A stretch of 14,747 nucleotides of DNA. It comes from an uncultured Oscillospiraceae bacterium. GTDB lineage: Bacteria > Bacillota > Clostridia > Oscillospirales > Ruminococcaceae. Positions 1 through 5,255 of the stretch are shown in pieces. The stretch is taken from assembly GCA_900552845.1 (NCBI GenBank), contig USBC01000030.1:1-14747 (forward strand). Direction: 5' to 3'. Position 1 is the stretch's first letter. Each line of letters starts with the position of its first letter. Both the position numbers and the translations under genes were made by a program. The notes under the pieces are model-generated. The model saw nothing but the letters and a program-made list of their open reading frames with translations, had not been told where the DNA came from and did no database searches.

Positions 1-215
1 CTGATGGTAAAGTGACCTGCATCATCTCCTAATCGTTCGCCTTTGGGTTTGGCAATATGGTCATTGTACCAGTCAATATACCGCTTCCCAACTTTTTCTT
101 GCGGAAGATACACTTTCCCACAAGTGTCCGGCAAGGTCAATGCCATTGTCAACGCTGCAATCTGAAGATCGTTTTTCAGACAGTGGTTAATTTCTTCTAT
201 TATGTGTTCAATCAT
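1..215 (-). CDS. Conserved-looking hypothetical protein, C-terminus cut by window edge
   Basis: The minus strand is open from an ATG at 215-213 to the window edge, giving 71 codons with no stop. The protein begins MIEHIIEEIN and contains ALTMALTLPDTCGK, then GKRYIDWYND. A GAGG element with a 7-base gap precedes the ATG. Its first bases overlap (ATGA) the stop of a short open stretch upstream, as in translationally coupled operons. The composition is ordinary for a soluble globular protein. I recall similar N-termini in uncharacterised Firmicutes proteins but cannot name a family, so no function is given. The real length is unknown because the 3' end lies outside the window. Confidence 0.65.
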   Translation of the reverse strand, partial: MIEHIIEEINHCLKNDLQIAALTMALTLPDTCGKVYLPQEKVGKRYIDWYNDHIAKPKGERLGDDAGHFTI

Positions 216-328
216 ACCTTTTCCTCAAAGGACAATATCTTGTCCCGATAAAACTTCTTGTTTTTCTGTATATCGATTCCCATGGGCAGACCGATATTCA
301 AGTCTGAAACTGTAAACCGGTGCTCATC
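212..328 (-). pseudogene. Decayed coding remnant upstream of the edge gene
   Basis: Reading the minus strand from 328 gives 38 protein-like codons (DEHRFTVSDL, then LPMGIDIQKNKKFYRDKILS) ending in a TGA that overlaps the next gene's ATG. There is no good start codon and a TAG lies immediately upstream. Shifting frame by one base continues upstream into another plausible stretch (YNPFIDTKCRTKENNTVLVG, about 388-329). This pattern fits the 3' end of a gene broken by a frameshift, or a sequencing error in a real gene. The parent family is not recognised. Confidence 0.3.
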
Positions 329-411
329 CTACAAGGACGGTGTTGTTTTCCTTTGTACGGCACTTAGTATCAATAAAAGGGTTATATTAGAGATTACCGA
401 TGGCAGATGGA

Positions 412-492
412 TTATTTAATCTCTATCCTCTGCATAACAACAGAAGCAACCAATAACTCATCTTGCCAAAACAATTCTTCAAGTTCTGTCAT
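412..492 (-). CDS. Possible 26-aa small ORF overlapping the end of the 305-aa gene
   Basis: An ATG at 492-490 overlaps the last 14 bases of the upstream 305-aa gene in another frame and runs 26 codons (MTELEELFWQDELLVASVVM...) to TAA at 414-412. The peptide is acidic and amphipathic. The overlap resembles translational coupling, but the ORF is short enough to be chance, or to be another piece of the frameshifted sequence that follows. No function can be assigned. Confidence 0.2.
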   Translation of the reverse strand: MTELEELFWQDELLVASVVMQRIEIK

Positions 493-1396
493 CGTCTTCA
501 TCTCCTTCTGCATAGGCAACAGGTATCGTAATGTTTGATACCGTGGACACAGTACACACCTGCATGGGACAGACGAGATATTCCCACGGCATTAAGCGAA
601 TAAGGTATGGTATATTTTCTGTGCGGATGACCTCACATCTCACAGGATTTACAAATACCACATACTTGATTACGCTGTTGAAGCCATAGATATATTTCAA
701 CAGTTCTTTGTCTCGACTTAAGCGGTAATCCTTGAAACTTTCTTGCTCATGCATATCTCCTTGCGCCATGCCAGCAATCCAGTCACCATATACATTTTCG
801 CACATTGCCAAAGCGGTTTCTGGATACTCAATCATAAAGATTCCAATATCTTTTTTGCCGGAATACTTTTTGCAGCTTTCCATATGGTGATTCCAGTTTT
901 GCTTAAAGGAATCAATTAGGAAGGTATGGCTATGCGTAGGATTTTGAAATGGCCACGATTTAGAGCGCACCCTGTCAAAACTCGGTGTTTCGTTCCATTC
1001 TTCCTTCAGTTTCTCATATTCTGTCTCCACTTTGCGCCGAAATTCACTTTCTTTTCTTGCGTGGGCTGCGCCCTTTCGATTAACCTGCGACGATGTAATT
1101 TGGAAGTGTTCTATAAATCCGTTATCAAATATAAAATCTGGGAATTCACTGCTTGATGGATTCGGCTTGGCAGTGCGAATAATATTGGCAAATTCAAGGC
1201 GTTCATTCTCTAATAAGCCAAAATAGTTCTTATTAAAGTCGGAGCTACAATAGAAAATGTGATCCTTTGCAAATGAAGCACCAGTAGCGGTAATAGCAGA
1301 ACATCCATCGAATGGATTGCGAATAGGTAGTCCATCTATATAAAACAAAGCACTTTTAATTCTGTCAAAGCAAACAAACTCTTTATCGCCTCTCAT
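479..1396 (-). CDS. Hypothetical protein (305 aa), possible accessory gene
   Basis: A complete 305-codon ORF with a GGGGAGG ribosome binding site at 1407-1413 and a 10-base gap to the ATG. No signal peptide or membrane segment is evident. The most distinctive part is residues 86-110, PDFIF-x3-FIEHFQITSS then RKG. A PD followed by a hydrophobic strand carrying E96-x-x-Q99 loosely recalls PD-(D/E)xK nuclease cores. A charged, probably helical or coiled-coil stretch follows at about residues 112-135. The C-terminus is acidic (EGDEDDD). The coding strand is visibly more AT-rich than the recombinase genes to the right, and small ORFs overlap both ends by 14 bases, so it looks like part of an acquired operon. 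The nuclease idea is weak and no family is recognised. Confidence 0.7.
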   Translation of the reverse strand: MRGDKEFVCFDRIKSALFYIDGLPIRNPFDGCSAITATGASFAKDHIFYCSSDFNKNYFGLLENERLEFANIIRTAKPNPSSSEFPDFIFDNGFIEHFQITSSQVNRKGAAHARKESEFRRKVETEYEKLKEEWNETPSFDRVRSKSWPFQNPTHSHTFLIDSFKQNWNHHMESCKKYSGKKDIGIFMIEYPETALAMCENVYGDWIAGMAQGDMHEQESFKDYRLSRDKELLKYIYGFNSVIKYVVFVNPVRCEVIRTENIPYLIRLMPWEYLVCPMQVCTVSTVSNITIPVAYAEGDEDDDRT

Positions 1397-1565
1397 TACC
1401 TCTCAACCTCCCCAACAATTCTTTGAATCTCCGCCCGCAGGGAATCTCCTGCGCCACGGATTCCTCGATTTCCGTACTCATCTTCACAACATCGATCTTT
1501 TCCGGTCCTCCTGCTCGACATCGGTGGAAAAGGCCGGCGGCGATTTTAAAGATGCGGCGGAACAT
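1383..1565 (-). CDS. Small hypothetical protein (60 aa), possibly frameshifted
   Basis: The ORF begins MFRRIFKIAAGLFHR with an AGGAG eight bases before the ATG at 1565, and its last 14 bases overlap the start of the 305-aa gene. An in-frame ATG at 1625 would add 20 residues but has a poorer context. The last third (CGRRFKELLGRLRGNERR) is less convincing than the same DNA read one base over, which gives SLRAEIQRIVGEVER and ends in a TAA abutting the next ATG (TAATG). A single missing base near 1440 would restore a fused helical protein. The gene may therefore be real but broken, or carry a sequence error. Function unknown. Confidence 0.35.
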   Translation of the reverse strand: MFRRIFKIAAGLFHRCRAGGPEKIDVVKMSTEIEESVAQEIPCGRRFKELLGRLRGNERR

Positions 1566-1654
1566 CACGTCCACTCCTGATCCTTCTTTATATCCGCCAC
1601 CCGTTACTCCCCATTTAACCTGCAAATGGGTGAGTAATCATGGTGGCTTTTTGG

Positions 1655-1755
1655 TTTCCCCGCCCACCTTTCGGCGGCCGCCAAATGCCCTGTTTTCGCG
1701 CCTATCGCAGCTTTTTATCGTCGGGCTTTGGCGCTGCGGGGCGTGGGCTTGAATA
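1655..1755 (+). repeat. GC-rich block with inverted repeats left of the recombinase module
   Basis: This stretch is much GC-richer than the DNA on either side. It contains the palindrome GGCGGCCGCC (1673-1682), CGCAGC pairing with GCTGCG, and GCCCAC pairing with GTGGGC near 1743-1748. ORFs across it have no ribosome binding site. Parts resemble the structured insert near 7739-7792 (TTCGCGC, TAT-CGC, T-run, TCG, CGCTGCG in the same order), so it may be a diverged copy of that repeat. The remaining DNA between 1566 and 2111 is covered by the promoter and leader entries. Confidence 0.3.
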
Positions 1756-1774
1756 CTTCACCACGATTGACAAA

Positions 1775-1786
1775 GAACAACCGTTC
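1775..1786 (+). promoter_or_regulatory. LexA/DinR-type SOS box 1 (perfect core)
   Basis: GAACAACCGTTC is an exact match to the Gram-positive LexA (DinR) core GAAC-N4-GTTC. It lies 20 bp upstream of the -35 of the integrase promoter and 42 bp, about four helical turns, from a second near-match. Binding is inferred from the motif only. Confidence 0.55.
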
Positions 1787-1805
1787 GATTTGGCTGTTTT
1801 GCCGG

Positions 1806-1834
1806 TTGCTTTCTACGAACATTTGTGCTACAAT
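1806..1834 (+). promoter_or_regulatory. Promoter of the integrase operon
   Basis: TTGCTT (1806-1811), a 17-base spacer and TACAAT (1829-1834) form a good sigma-A promoter. Transcription would start near 1841 and produce a leader of about 270 nt before the integrase ATG. The SOS-like box at 1817-1828 overlaps the spacer. Confidence 0.6.
1817..1828 (+). promoter_or_regulatory. LexA/DinR-type SOS box 2 (one core mismatch)
   Basis: GAACATTTGTGC matches the GAAC-N4-GTTC core at 7 of 8 fixed positions. It sits inside the spacer between the -35 and -10 of the integrase promoter, so an occupying repressor would block RNA polymerase directly. With box 1 it suggests DNA-damage control of the integrase. 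Confidence 0.5.
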
Positions 1835-1886
1835 TATTATGCAGAAAAAACAGACTCTGCATTTAGAAAAACAATAAAAAACGGCA

Positions 1887-1914
1887 GTGTAAAGGAGTTG
1901 GCGCTCCCTTACAC
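1887..1914 (+). promoter_or_regulatory. Leader hairpin sequestering an AAAGGAG element
   Basis: GTGTAAAGGAG (1887-1897) pairs with CTCCCTTACAC (1904-1914) around a 6-base loop with one mismatch. The stem hides a Shine-Dalgarno-like AAAGGAG. It begins about 46 nt after the expected transcription start, as in an attenuator or translation-controlled leader. A second small hairpin, CGGAC-TTC-GTCCG, follows near 1942-1954. Confidence 0.4.
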
Positions 1915-1922
1915 CTGCGCAG

Positions 1923-2021
1923 GTGAGCAAGCACCTACACAACGGACTTCGTCCGCACCGCAAGAACCAGTATACCTTTTTCTTCGAAAGGAAGCAAGAG
2001 GAACCTTGTGGTTTGCGGTGA
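1923..2021 (+). CDS. Possible 32-aa leader peptide
   Basis: A GTG at 1923 opens a 32-codon frame in the integrase leader (MSKHLHNGLRPHRKNQYTFF...) ending in TGA at 2019-2021, 24 bases before the intrinsic terminator stem. The peptide is basic and protein-like. No properly spaced ribosome binding site precedes the GTG, since the AAAGGAG at 1891-1897 is about 25 bases away and buried in a hairpin. If translated it could couple ribosome movement to the terminator. It may equally be chance. Confidence 0.25.
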   Translation: MSKHLHNGLRPHRKNQYTFFFERKQEEPCGLR

Positions 2022-2045
2022 AATACCGTCGATTTGTCTTTTCCG

Positions 2046-2081
2046 ACACCGTGTAGGCTTATGCCCTGCACGGTGTTTTTT
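2046..2081 (+). terminator. Intrinsic terminator inside the integrase leader
   Basis: ACACCGTG (2046-2053) pairs with CACGGTGT (2069-2076), with extra inner GGC/GCC pairing, followed by six T residues (2076-2081). It lies between the promoter and the integrase ribosome binding site, so read-through or antitermination would be needed for expression. Confidence 0.65.
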
Positions 2082-2111
2082 CATTGTGAAAAAAGGAAAG
2101 GAGTGCAGTTG

Positions 2112-3176
2112 ATGAACACTACACAGACCACCGGTTCCCCATGCGGGGAAATGCTCCTGCGGGAGTGGCTTACCTACTGGCTGGAAAACTATATCCGCCC
2201 GGTAGCAAAGCCCTCCGGCTACGAGCACTATCGGGACAACGTCGAAAAACACATTCTCCCGCGGTTGGGAGACACCCCCATGTCGGCGCTTTCGCCCCGG
2301 GTGCTCCAGCAGTTCTTTAATGAGGAAGCACGCAGCGGCAACCTCCGCAACGGCGGAACGCTTTCTCCCAAAAGCATGCGCAATATGCGTGTCGTGCTGG
2401 ATGTCGCACTCAAGCAGGCTTTGGCGGAGGGCGTGATCGGCAGCAACCCCGTCCCGCTTACCGCCGTTCGGGCGGTTCGCAAGCCCCGAGTGCAGATCCT
2501 AACAGATGAAGCGCAGGCAAAGCTGGAGGAGTACCTTTTCTCCCATCGGCACAATTACCACGCTGGCATTCTGCTTGTCATGTTCACCGGGATGCGGTTA
2601 GGGGAGGTATGCGCCCTGCAGTGGAAGGATTACGACCCCAGGATGGGCCGGCTCCGGATCGGTCATACCGTCCGCCGGCAGACCAATTACGATGCTGCCG
2701 AGGGCGAAAGCCGCACCGTGCTGGTTACCAATGAAACCAAGTCCGATACCTCCGACCGAACCCTTACCATGCCGCCCATTCTGCAGGAGTTGTTGGAGAA
2801 CCAGCGCACCCGATACGCCCACAGATTCCATATCCCCACCGGCGAGGACTACATCGTCTTTTGCGGGAAGGGCACCATGGTGGATCCCGATAACCTGACC
2901 CACTACTTTGCACGGCTGCTCAAAAAGCTGGGGCTGCCCCATGTGAAATTTCATGCGATGCGGCATACCTTTGCCACACGAGCCATCGAAAACGGAATCG
3001 ATGTTGCAACGGTTTCCGGGCTTTTGGGCCACGCCGATGTCACCACGACCACACACTTTTATGTGCAGCCCCGGGAGGCCGCCATGGATCAGGCCATGCG
3101 CAGGATCACCCCTGTCAGCGGCGGCAGCTTCCCGGTTGCAAATACCACCGAGCCGACGGCTCATATCAATCTCTAA
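2112..3176 (+). CDS. int: Tyrosine recombinase / site-specific integrase (354 aa)
   Basis: This catalyses strand exchange between attachment sites for integration and excision of a mobile element. The start is the ATG at 2112, with GGAAAGGAG ending 8 bases upstream; the longer in-frame ORF from 2034 would begin inside the terminator leader. An N-terminal SAM-like arm/core DNA-binding region spans roughly residues 13-120, with the catalytic domain from about 128. All catalytic residues are visible: R162 (TGMRLGE), K210, H281 and R284 (HAMRHTFAT), H307 (LGH) and nucleophile Y317. The length is normal for Tn916/phage-type integrases. A 103-aa gene follows after 21 bases, so the two are probably cotranscribed. 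Expression is likely controlled by the SOS-like boxes and the leader terminator. The family call is secure; the target site is not known. Confidence 0.93.
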   Translation: MNTTQTTGSPCGEMLLREWLTYWLENYIRPVAKPSGYEHYRDNVEKHILPRLGDTPMSALSPRVLQQFFNEEARSGNLRNGGTLSPKSMRNMRVVLDVALKQALAEGVIGSNPVPLTAVRAVRKPRVQILTDEAQAKLEEYLFSHRHNYHAGILLVMFTGMRLGEVCALQWKDYDPRMGRLRIGHTVRRQTNYDAAEGESRTVLVTNETKSDTSDRTLTMPPILQELLENQRTRYAHRFHIPTGEDYIVFCGKGTMVDPDNLTHYFARLLKKLGLPHVKFHAMRHTFATRAIENGIDVATVSGLLGHADVTTTTHFYVQPREAAMDQAMRRITPVSGGSFPVANTTEPTAHINL

Positions 3177-3197
3177 TTCTAAGGAGGATCACAAACC

Positions 3198-3509
3198 ATG
3201 AGCAATCATTCCGAAGACCTTGAAAGACAGGAGGAAAGCGCTTCCCGCTTTCTCTTGCCCGAAATCATCGAGTATCTTGCTGCCCACGAATGCACCGATG
3301 TCTTTCATGTCCCCTTCGAGTTCATCATTCCGTTGAGCGATAAGCTGATGGCGGATGCATGCGCAGAGTATCTGGGCTGGACCACCGGCGACGTCGTCTC
3401 CGTGAGCCTGCTCTTTTGGGTCATGGATCAGTACGATATGATGTCGAAAGAAGAACGCAGCCGTTTCCTTGAAGTGTACTGGAAGCACATGAAGATCAAT
3501 CCGTTCTAA
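3198..3509 (+). CDS. Acidic hypothetical protein downstream of the integrase (103 aa)
   Basis: A complete ORF with a very strong AAGGAGG (3181-3187) ten bases before the ATG, 21 bases after the integrase stop, so almost certainly in the same transcript. The protein is acidic and mostly helical by appearance, with no transmembrane segment, cysteine cluster or clear helix-turn-helix. Its middle is hydrophobic (DVFHVPFEFIIPLSDKLM) and its end is basic and aromatic (EVYWKHMKINPF). Small proteins beside integrases are often excisionases or directionality factors, but those are usually basic DNA binders, which this is not. It could be a regulator or inhibitor of the recombinase. Function is not assigned. 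Confidence 0.75.
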   Translation: MSNHSEDLERQEESASRFLLPEIIEYLAAHECTDVFHVPFEFIIPLSDKLMADACAEYLGWTTGDVVSVSLLFWVMDQYDMMSKEERSRFLEVYWKHMKINPF

Positions 3510-3642
3510 TCGCCCTTCGTCCTGCCCTAAGGGGTAGGTTGGATCAAAGTTAATGTGCAGATTAGAGTTTATCGTCCTGTCCCGCCCCATGGGACGGCAG
3601 ATATACAACACCCCCACCCAAAGGCATCTGCTACCTGCGGTT

Positions 3643-3674
3643 GGGGGTTCAGCATTGTGGGGGCTCAGCATTGT
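3643..3674 (+). repeat. Tandem 16-bp direct repeat between convergent recombinases
   Basis: GGGGGTTCAGCATTGT (3643-3658) is followed directly by GGGGGCTCAGCATTGT (3659-3674), two head-to-tail copies with one difference. They lie in the 193-bp gap between the plus-strand integrase operon and the stop of the minus-strand recombinase, beside a C-rich run (about 3610-3619) that could base-pair with the G5 tracts. Paired iterons beside recombinase genes can be recombinase- or excisionase-binding sites; that role is only a guess here. The rest of the gap shows a GTCCC/GGGAC hairpin near 3578-3596 without a T-tract. Confidence 0.5.
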
Positions 3675-3702
3675 TGCGGGTACTTTTCCTTATCCTTGCG
3701 TC

Positions 3703-5181
3703 TCAATCGGATTCCAATCCTTCTTTTTCTATCCCTTCTTTGTTTTTCTGCTGCCGGTTAAACACGCGTCTCATTGCTGCTTGGTAGGCCTCGGTGGTGT
3801 CCACGCGCTCCACATTGCCGTCTGCCTCCGGACGGTAGATTGCCTGTACCTGTGGGGGGTTATTCCCGGGAATTTCGGCGGAATCCGGTGCTTTTTGAAC
3901 GGTTACATAAACCGGATCGTTGGGGCATTTGGTGAAGATAGTGATATCTGCCTTGCCGGTGGTATATATGGTCTGGGAAGTGACGTTCCGGCAGGTAACC
4001 GGCTCATTGCCGAGCTTTACGGTGGTATTGGGGAAGAGGCTCAATAGCCGCCGCCGATCCAGCTTGTTCCGCAGCTCCAGCAGCTTGTCCTCATTCACAT
4101 ACTCGTATCTTGGACTGTCTGGGGTTTGCAGTCGATGCCCCATGAGATAATTCATGTCGTCGCCGACAATTTGGCAGATGCTGGAGCAACAAGTCGCAAA
4201 GTTGCGCCGCAGAAGATAGGCCGTGGGCTCCTTTTCCTGCATATCGTTATCCATATTCCGCAGGTCATCAGCCGCACCACCGAAAGTCTTCTCGTTCAGC
4301 TTGCACTCACGCAGCATCTTTTTTATTGCGTTGGTGTAGGTTCCGTATGGGCAGTGCTCATCAAATGCCGTATCATCGTTCACAACAGGGAAGTCATTGA
4401 TATCGATCGCGTCCCCCCATTCCGCCAGAATGTGCTGTTTTCTCCTCTCTATTAGTTCGACGAGTTCGGTGGGCACCGGCATCACACGGTAGGCGTTCGA
4501 TGTCTTCAGATTTTCGACGATTTTGCCCTGCTGGTTCATCTGTCTTGCAACATTGAGCACCTGCAGATCGACCTTATCGGACATCTGCTGGATATCCCCG
4601 TATTTCAGTCCGCAGCACTCCCCGCACCGCAGGCCGAGGTACAGCATCATCATTCCTCCCATGTATACCCCGCTTTTATCCAGCAGCTTATCATTCAGCA
4701 TCCGCACAAAAGTCGTCTCCACGTTGATACTCAAAGACCGCGGGATCTTCAGCGCATCGGTTTTATTCTGCTGCCGGGAGCCTGAATGCTGGTAATTGAT
4801 CCAATAGCAACCCCAGGTGGGAGCGTAATAACCTATTTCGGCACACTCGGCAAAGTGACACAGCTGAAGGATCAGCATCCGCCGCTTCCGTATCGTTCCC
4901 TCCGCCATCGGCAGTTGATGACTGTCATTATAGTCGGCAATCATCTTGTTGATGCCGTCCTCATAATCATCGAACCCAAGGTCGCGGAATGACTTTTCCC
5001 CCTTGAGCTCCTTTATTACCTGTGCAATACGCTCCACAATGCGTTCGTACTCGGCCCTCGTATCGTCGTTCCACCGGTAACAAGCCGCCAGTCGGTCCAG
5101 CTTTTTGCTGAACAGCTTATCAAGCGGCATGCCGAGATCCTGGGCTTTCATTTGGGTAGCCTCCGGCTTTATGTGCTTCAT
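3703..5181 (-). CDS. Atypical tyrosine recombinase (492 aa)
   Basis: A likely site-specific DNA recombinase and second gene of a minus-strand pair, 74 bases after the 568-aa gene. The ATG at 5181 has AGGAG eight bases upstream. Catalytic-domain motifs are R185 (LGLRCGE), K226 (LKTSNAYR), R325 (YLLRRNFAT), H349 (LMGHR) and Y359 or Y361 (PRYEYVNE). The first histidine of the HxxR box is replaced by Y322. At 492 aa it exceeds ordinary integrases, because about 100 residues follow the tyrosine. They hold a probable beta-rich segment (TIYTTGKADITIFTKC, about 404-419) and a charged tail. Its partner has a similar beta-rich end. Paired recombinases recall Tn554 TnpA/TnpB or RIT elements, but size and order do not match them exactly. 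Activity is plausible but unproven. Confidence 0.85.
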   Translation of the reverse strand: MKHIKPEATQMKAQDLGMPLDKLFSKKLDRLAACYRWNDDTRAEYERIVERIAQVIKELKGEKSFRDLGFDDYEDGINKMIADYNDSHQLPMAEGTIRKRRMLILQLCHFAECAEIGYYAPTWGCYWINYQHSGSRQQNKTDALKIPRSLSINVETTFVRMLNDKLLDKSGVYMGGMMMLYLGLRCGECCGLKYGDIQQMSDKVDLQVLNVARQMNQQGKIVENLKTSNAYRVMPVPTELVELIERRKQHILAEWGDAIDINDFPVVNDDTAFDEHCPYGTYTNAIKKMLRECKLNEKTFGGAADDLRNMDNDMQEKEPTAYLLRRNFATCCSSICQIVGDDMNYLMGHRLQTPDSPRYEYVNEDKLLELRNKLDRRRLLSLFPNTTVKLGNEPVTCRNVTSQTIYTTGKADITIFTKCPNDPVYVTVQKAPDSAEIPGNNPPQVQAIYRPEADGNVERVDTTEAYQAAMRRVFNRQQKNKEGIEKEGLESD

Positions 5182-5255
5182 TTATTGCTCTCCTTGTATT
5201 ATAGAGTAGTAGTTATTAGAGCCCCTCTCCAAGGGCTGTGCTGCGCGGACCTTTT

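Noticed and set aside
1767..1772. Consensus -35 TTGACA upstream of the integrase
   Set aside because: No -10 element lies at a 16-18 base spacing; the TTGCTT/TACAAT pair at 1806-1834 is the better promoter.
1640..2056. 138-aa plus-strand ORF
   Set aside because: It crosses the GC-rich repeat block, the SOS boxes and the promoter, and has no ribosome binding site; it is not a plausible gene.
2034..2111. N-terminal extension of the integrase to an upstream ATG
   Set aside because: It would be translated through the terminator hairpin and lacks a ribosome binding site, whereas the ATG at 2112 has a good one.
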